Positions 17,796 through 21,849 of a stretch of DNA of 21,849 bases are shown here, in pieces (within the stretch, counting starts at the first letter, position 1; each line of letters starts with the position of its first letter). The position numbers were made by a program, and so were the translations under genes. The notes below the pieces were generated by a model, which searched no databases, was not told the origin of the DNA, and saw only the letters and a list, made by a program, of their open reading frames with translations. Source of the DNA: Rikenellaceae bacterium (GTDB taxonomy: Bacteria; Bacteroidota; Bacteroidia; Bacteroidales; UBA932); contig CAAFYX010000084.1 in the NCBI GenBank assembly GCA_900767375.1, positions 1 through 21,849 on the forward strand, in the 5' to 3' direction.

Positions 17796-18697
17796 TAACT
17801 GAGCTGATAGACAAATATGTCTGGCTCATCCAGACATTCATCGACGCCGGGGACAGAGGTCTTCTGCTGGATCAGATAGCGCGGAAGTGGGAGCGCAGGT
17901 ACGGGACTGATTACCCGCGCAGGACGTTCAACAACCACCGCGAGGCCATCGCTGAAATATTCGGCATAGAGATAGAGTGCGACAGAAGCACGAACCACTA
18001 TTTCATCCGCTACGGAAAGGACGCCATCGATAGCCAGTCTTCAGTAGGATGGCTCATTAACACGTTTACAGTCAACAATTTATTATCCCTGAGCCGGGAG
18101 AGGCTTTCGGGGCGCGTGGCGGTGGAGAACATCCCTTCCGGACAGATCCACCTGACCGGTATCATCTCCGCGATGCAGGAGAACAGGACCCTGGAGATAT
18201 TCTACCGCAAATACGGTGATGATGAAGGCGAGATGTTCCACGTCGAGCCTTATGCTCTCAAGGAATACCAGAGGAGATGGTATCTGCTGGGGCACTGCCA
18301 GGAAAGGGGTGCGCAGAGGGTCTATGCATTGGACAGGATCACTTCGCTGTCGGTGACGGGATGGACTTTCAAGATGCCGGACGACTATGACGTGGAGGAG
18401 ATTTTCTCCCAGACGATAGGGATATACAGGCTTGAGGGCGCGGAGCCTGAAAGCATTTATCTCAAGGTTACGGAACACGAAGCCAACTACCTCCGGGACC
18501 TCCCGCTCCACCACTCGCAGGTGGAGCTGGGCCCGGAAGGTGAAGGATTCGTACGGTTCAGGATACGCGTGGTCCCCAACGAGGACCTGTATATGGAGCT
18601 GAAGCGCCTGGGCAGCGAGGTGGAGGTGCTCTCCCCCGCTTCCGTAAGGAAAAAGATCGCCGCCGACCTTCAGGAAGCAGCAAACAAATACTTATAA
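17792..18697 (+). CDS. WYL-domain transcriptional regulator
   Basis: The protein has 301 residues. An N-terminal winged-helix part (about 5-75, LLLDQIARKWERRYG, then PRRTFNNHREAIAEIFGIEI) is followed by a WYL domain (about 130-215) with RTLEIFYRKY, VEPYALKEYQRRWYLLGHC and YALDRI. A C-terminal WCX-like domain (SIYLKVTEHEANYLRDLPLHHSQVE-type segment) runs to the end. WYL proteins bind ligands that in several studied cases are single-stranded or nucleotide-like molecules, and many control DNA-repair or phage-defence genes. The gene overlaps recG by 4 bases (ATGA), so it is produced with that helicase. Its targets are unknown. No operator was identified. Confidence 0.88.
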   Translation: MITELIDKYVWLIQTFIDAGDRGLLLDQIARKWERRYGTDYPRRTFNNHREAIAEIFGIEIECDRSTNHYFIRYGKDAIDSQSSVGWLINTFTVNNLLSLSRERLSGRVAVENIPSGQIHLTGIISAMQENRTLEIFYRKYGDDEGEMFHVEPYALKEYQRRWYLLGHCQERGAQRVYALDRITSLSVTGWTFKMPDDYDVEEIFSQTIGIYRLEGAEPESIYLKVTEHEANYLRDLPLHHSQVELGPEGEGFVRFRIRVVPNEDLYMELKRLGSEVEVLSPASVRKKIAADLQEAANKYL

Positions 18698-18699
18698 AT

Positions 18700-20850
18700 A
18701 TGAACTTTAAATTTATCGGCGCAGTTTTATGCGCCACAGCATTGGTTATGTCTTGCAAGAATGATGAATCCACAGGCTATGTCGGAGTTTCCGACATACA
18801 GGTGACTGACGGAGTGATGAGCCCCGAGGTCCTGCTGTCCTTCGGAAGGCTTTCCGACCCGCAGATATCACCGGACGGTTCAAAGGTACTTTACGGTGTG
18901 AGCTACACTTCCATCGAAGACAACCGCTCATGCAGGAACCTGTTCATGAGCGATATCGACGGATCCCACAAAGTCCAGCTCACACGATATGCAAAAAGCG
19001 TCTCAAACGCACGCTGGTCCGCTGACGGAAGCTGCATCTATTTCCTGCAGGGAGGTCAAATCTATAAGGCTCCGCTCCAGGGGTCGAAGCTCGGAAAGAA
19101 AGTATGTCTGAGTGACGTCCCGGCAGGCATCAGCGAGTTCTCCATTTCTCCTGACCAGGCCAACATAATGTATGTAAGCACGATACACAGCGCAGTGGAG
19201 ACTCCTGCCGACACCGATCCGATCCTTTCAAAAGCTCAGGCTTACGCCACTGAGGATCTGATGTACAGGCATTGGGACCACTGGGTCACTGAGACGCCGC
19301 GCACTTTCGTGGCTCCTTTCGCCGGAGCGATGATCACTCCGGACAACTCCTTCGACATCCTCGGCTGCGAGGAGCTGTACGAGCTCCCGACCGAGCCGTT
19401 CAGCGGCATCGAGCAGCTCTGCTGGAGCCCTGACGGACGCTTCATCGCCTACAGCTGCCGCAAGGCAGTGGGAAAGGAATATGCTTTCTCTACAGATACT
19501 GAGATCTATGTATACTGCATCCCTACGGGAGAATGCAGGCGCATTGAGATGGACGGCGGTTACGACACCGACCCGGTATGGTCACCTGACGGCAAGCACA
19601 TCGCCTGGCTGAGCATGGAGCGCCAGGGATACGAGTCAGACAAGTCGAGGATATTTGTCCAGGACATTGAGATTTCCGAGAATTCCTTCGAGTTCGGCGA
19701 GCGCCGCGAGCTGACCTCGTCATTCAAATACAATGCTGCAGGCCTCGTCTGGACTGCCGACAGCAAGGGACTGTATTTCAATTCATTGGCCGAAGGCCTT
19801 CAGGGACTTTTCCTGGCATCGCTGGATGGCGGCATCGTCAGGCTGACTGGAGATAACCTCTGGTATGACTTCGATTCTCCATGGGCTGTGGTCGAGGGTG
19901 AGGACGGCGCAGTATCGCTTCTTGCGAGCTATTGTTCAATGGACTTCCCTACCGAGCTTGTGCGCGTGGATGTTTCAAGCGAAGGGACTTCACTTACTCC
20001 TATCACTTCAGAGAATGAACACATACTTTCTCAGATCAAGGATCATAAGACCGAGATGCGTTATGTAAAGACAGTGGACGGCAAGGATATGCTGACCTGG
20101 GTCCTTCTCCCTCCTGACTTCGATGCATCAAAGAAATATCCCGCTATCGAAATCTGTCTCGGAGGTCCTCAGGGCACTCTGAGCCAGGGATGGTCATACA
20201 GATGGAACTACCGTCTGATGTGCGCCCAGGGCTATGTCGTCGTGCTTCCGAACCGCCGCGGTACTACCGCCTTCGGCCAGGAATGGTGCGAGCAGATCTC
20301 GGGAGACTACAGCGGTCTGAACATTCAGGATTACCTTTCCGCTGCGCGCGATATCAAGGCTGAGCCTTACATTTCCGGCGTAGCGGCCTGCGGCGCAAGC
20401 TACGGCGGATATTCAGTCTATTATCTCGCAGGAATGCACGAGAATACTTTTGACTGCTTCATCGCTCACGCAGGCATCTTCGATGAGGAGGCCCTGTACT
20501 ACACTACTGAGGAGATGTGGTTTGCTGACTGGGACAACGGCGGACTGGGACGCGGATACCTCAGCGGCTCACCTTGGAGCGAGTATCCTGAGGCTGTGCG
20601 TCACTATGCGCACAACCCTAAGCTGAATGTGGAGAAATGGGACACTCCTATCCTCTGCTTCCACGGAGGCATGGATTTCCGCATCCCTTACACCCAGGGA
20701 ATGGCTGCATTCAACTGCGCGCAGATGATGGGCGTTCCTTCCAAACTCGTAGTGTTCCCTGAGGAGAACCACTGGATCCTCCAGCCTCAGAACGCACTCT
20801 ACTGGCATCGTACATACTTCTCCTGGCTTGACCGCTGGATGAAAGAGTAG
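18700..20850 (+). CDS. S9 family peptidase, lipoprotein (DPP/acylaminoacyl-peptidase-like)
   Basis: The protein has 716 residues with a lipoprotein signal ending at Cys19 (ALVMSC). A beta-propeller of TolB/PD40 repeats covers about 40-440 (PQISPDGSKVLYG, ARWSADGSCIYFL, LCWSPDGRFIAYS, PVWSPDGKHIAWL). The alpha/beta-hydrolase domain has the catalytic triad Ser567 in GASYGGY, Asp659 in HGGMDFR and His691 in ENHWI. The layout matches DPP5/acylaminoacyl-peptidase enzymes that trim dipeptides from oligopeptides in the periplasm of Bacteroidetes. The start is 2 bases after the WYL gene stop. Codon use seems to favour CCT, ACT and CTT more than recG does, which would fit high expression. Exact cleavage preference is not evident. 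Confidence 0.92.
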   Translation: MNFKFIGAVLCATALVMSCKNDESTGYVGVSDIQVTDGVMSPEVLLSFGRLSDPQISPDGSKVLYGVSYTSIEDNRSCRNLFMSDIDGSHKVQLTRYAKSVSNARWSADGSCIYFLQGGQIYKAPLQGSKLGKKVCLSDVPAGISEFSISPDQANIMYVSTIHSAVETPADTDPILSKAQAYATEDLMYRHWDHWVTETPRTFVAPFAGAMITPDNSFDILGCEELYELPTEPFSGIEQLCWSPDGRFIAYSCRKAVGKEYAFSTDTEIYVYCIPTGECRRIEMDGGYDTDPVWSPDGKHIAWLSMERQGYESDKSRIFVQDIEISENSFEFGERRELTSSFKYNAAGLVWTADSKGLYFNSLAEGLQGLFLASLDGGIVRLTGDNLWYDFDSPWAVVEGEDGAVSLLASYCSMDFPTELVRVDVSSEGTSLTPITSENEHILSQIKDHKTEMRYVKTVDGKDMLTWVLLPPDFDASKKYPAIEICLGGPQGTLSQGWSYRWNYRLMCAQGYVVVLPNRRGTTAFGQEWCEQISGDYSGLNIQDYLSAARDIKAEPYISGVAACGASYGGYSVYYLAGMHENTFDCFIAHAGIFDEEALYYTTEEMWFADWDNGGLGRGYLSGSPWSEYPEAVRHYAHNPKLNVEKWDTPILCFHGGMDFRIPYTQGMAAFNCAQMMGVPSKLVVFPEENHWILQPQNALYWHRTYFSWLDRWMKE

Positions 20851-20855
20851 ACCGT

Positions 20856-20903
20856 TTTTTTGACCCTACTTGCATGTAATTCTCTGCAAGTAGGGTCAAA
20901 AAA
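20856..20903. repeat. Perfect 19-bp inverted repeat with outward T/A ends
   Basis: The arm at 20856-20874 (TTTTTTGACCCTACTTGCA) is repeated in inverse at 20885-20903 with a 10-base loop. It lies 5 bases after the S9 peptidase stop and 19 bases before the next ATG. The T run comes before the stem and the A run after it, on both strands, the reverse of an intrinsic terminator. It may be an RNA-stabilising or processing hairpin, an operator, or a small repeat element. Confidence 0.85.
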
Positions 20904-20922
20904 CAGAAAAACAATTAATAAA

Positions 20923-21747
20923 ATGACAATTCTACTAGGCGTTTCGTCATCTCTGCAGCACAGCACTCCTGAAGAGTGGGCTGCCAAGCACGTGGCACTC
21001 GGACTGAAATGCGTGAACTTCCCCGTAGACTACCTCGCAGGGGAAGATGTGTATATGGCTTACAAGCGCGCGGCTGATGAAGCCGGGCTGGTCATCGCAG
21101 AGGTCGGCATCTGGCGCAACACGCTGGCCGCCGACCCGGCGGAGCGTGAGAAATGGATTGAGTACGCGATAGGGCAGCTCCGTATAGCTGAACAGATAGG
21201 AGCCTTATGCTGCGTGAACGTTGTAGGTACGCCTTATGGTCCACGCTGGGACGGTGGATACCGGGGAAATTTCTCGGAGGAAGCGTGGAAGGATGCTGTG
21301 GCGATGATCCAGCGGGTGATTGATGCAGTGAAACCTGTGCACACGAAGTTCGCTATCGAGTCCATGCCTTGGATGATCCCGTCCAGTCCGGACGAGTATG
21401 TCCGTCTCGTGAACGAAGTGGACAGGGAGGAGTTCGGCGTACATCTGGACGCCATCAACATGATCACTTCTCCACAGCGCTACTTCTTCAACGATGATTT
21501 CCTTCGTGAGTGTTTCGAGAAGCTGGGGCCGAAGATCGTCAGCTGCCACCTGAAGGATATCAACCTCAGGCCCGAATATACTTTCCAGCTTCAGGAATGC
21601 GCTCCCGGCGAAGGTACACTGGATATTCCGCTCTATATGGAACTTGCTCAGAAATACAATCCTACGATGCCTTTCATCATCGAACACTTGACCACCGACG
21701 AGGAATACACCGCCAGCGTCCGCTACGTCCAGTCCCTGATGCAATAA
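20923..21747 (+). CDS. Sugar phosphate isomerase/epimerase-like TIM-barrel protein
   Basis: The protein has 274 residues of the AP endonuclease 2/xylose-isomerase-like TIM-barrel family. Likely metal ligands are Glu146 (AIESMPW), Asp176 (VHLDAINM), His209 (SCHLKDI) and Glu254 (FIIEHL). The start LLGVSSSLQ and the GTPYGPRWDGGYRGNFS loop are also typical. Such enzymes isomerise or epimerise free sugars, sugar acids or inositols in the cytoplasm, and the substrate cannot be read here. The ATG at 20923 was chosen. An upstream extension in the same frame would run through the inverted repeat and is not credible. No promoter box was found before it, so it may be read through from the peptidase gene. 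It ends in tandem TAA stops. Confidence 0.87.
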   Translation: MTILLGVSSSLQHSTPEEWAAKHVALGLKCVNFPVDYLAGEDVYMAYKRAADEAGLVIAEVGIWRNTLAADPAEREKWIEYAIGQLRIAEQIGALCCVNVVGTPYGPRWDGGYRGNFSEEAWKDAVAMIQRVIDAVKPVHTKFAIESMPWMIPSSPDEYVRLVNEVDREEFGVHLDAINMITSPQRYFFNDDFLRECFEKLGPKIVSCHLKDINLRPEYTFQLQECAPGEGTLDIPLYMELAQKYNPTMPFIIEHLTTDEEYTASVRYVQSLMQ

Positions 21748-21753
21748 TAACGC

Positions 21754-21784
21754 ATTATCCCTCACCCGAACGGTGAGGGATAAT
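21754..21784 (+). terminator. Hairpin after the sugar isomerase gene
   Basis: ATTATCCCTCACC (21754-21766) pairs perfectly with GGTGAGGGATAAT (21772-21784) across CGAAC. It starts 7 bases after the stop. There is no real T run behind it, so it may end or stabilise the message rather than act as a strong intrinsic terminator. Confidence 0.55.
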
Positions 21785-21794
21785 TGTATATAGC

Positions 21795-21830
21795 AAAAAA
21801 AAGAGCCCGGGACGTTAGTCTCGAGCTCTT
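21795..21830 (-). terminator. Intrinsic terminator for a minus-strand gene beyond the right edge
   Basis: On the minus strand, AAGAGCTCGAGAC pairs with GTCCCGGGCTCTT across TAAC (one mismatch, one G-U pair) and is followed by eight T (read from 21802 to 21795). It faces a gene entering from the right, so the isomerase gene and its unseen neighbour are convergent. Bases 21831-21849 are too short to call. Confidence 0.75.
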
Positions 21831-21849
21831 CGAAGAACGGCGGCTGCCA

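Noticed and set aside
20860..20922. TTG-started extension of the sugar isomerase
   Set aside because: It would be translated through the inverted repeat. The fold begins right after the ATG at 20923.

Overview
The window looks like a chromosomal segment from the order Bacteroidales (Bacteroidota). The support is promoter-like boxes of the Bacteroidetes type (TAnnTTTG, with TTG or TTTG 19-20 bases upstream), few strong Shine-Dalgarno sequences, many lipoprotein signal peptides, and a gene content of carbohydrate esterases, an S9 lipoprotein peptidase and a RecG/WYL pair. The genus cannot be fixed from the sequence. Coding density is high, no gap exceeds 170 bases, and no tRNA, rRNA, transposase, integrase or CRISPR array was seen.

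Region 1 (2-2879, +) is a polar amino acid ABC importer operon with ATGA overlaps: the end of one permease, a lipoprotein that joins substrate-binding lobes to a paralogous permease, and an ATPase with a 110-residue C-terminal extension. In the fusion protein the two halves of the substrate-binding domain are in swapped order, as in a circular permutation. The ATPase extension looks like a worn RsbW/GHKL-type domain.

Region 2 (about 3001-9917, +) is a five-gene export operon: two ABC exporters that resemble the paired NHLM/NHLP bacteriocin exporters (TIGR03796/TIGR03797-like), the matching inner-membrane adaptor (TIGR03794-like), a second lipoprotein adaptor of RND type, and a TolC/NodT-family outer-membrane channel. 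Together these would span both membranes. The first ABC protein lacks the usual N-terminal C39 leader peptidase, and no precursor peptide or modification enzyme is in the window. A bidirectional terminator closes the operon.

Region 3 (9922-15482, -) holds two secreted alpha/beta-hydrolase esterases that probably act on plant polysaccharides, an RlmI-like rRNA methyltransferase, a DEDDy 3'-5' exonuclease, an unrecognised lipoprotein and a small exported protein. Region 4 (15594-20850, +) is divergent from it: recG, a WYL-domain regulator and an S9 lipoprotein peptidase, tightly spaced. Region 5 (20856-21849) has a perfect 19-bp inverted repeat, a TIM-barrel sugar isomerase/epimerase, and hairpins, including a terminator for a minus-strand gene beyond the right edge.

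Base composition changes near 9.9 kb. Two sampled 60-base lines have 42% GC (5221-5280) and 73% GC (12121-12180). The export operon may therefore have a different history from the housekeeping block, although only these lines were counted.
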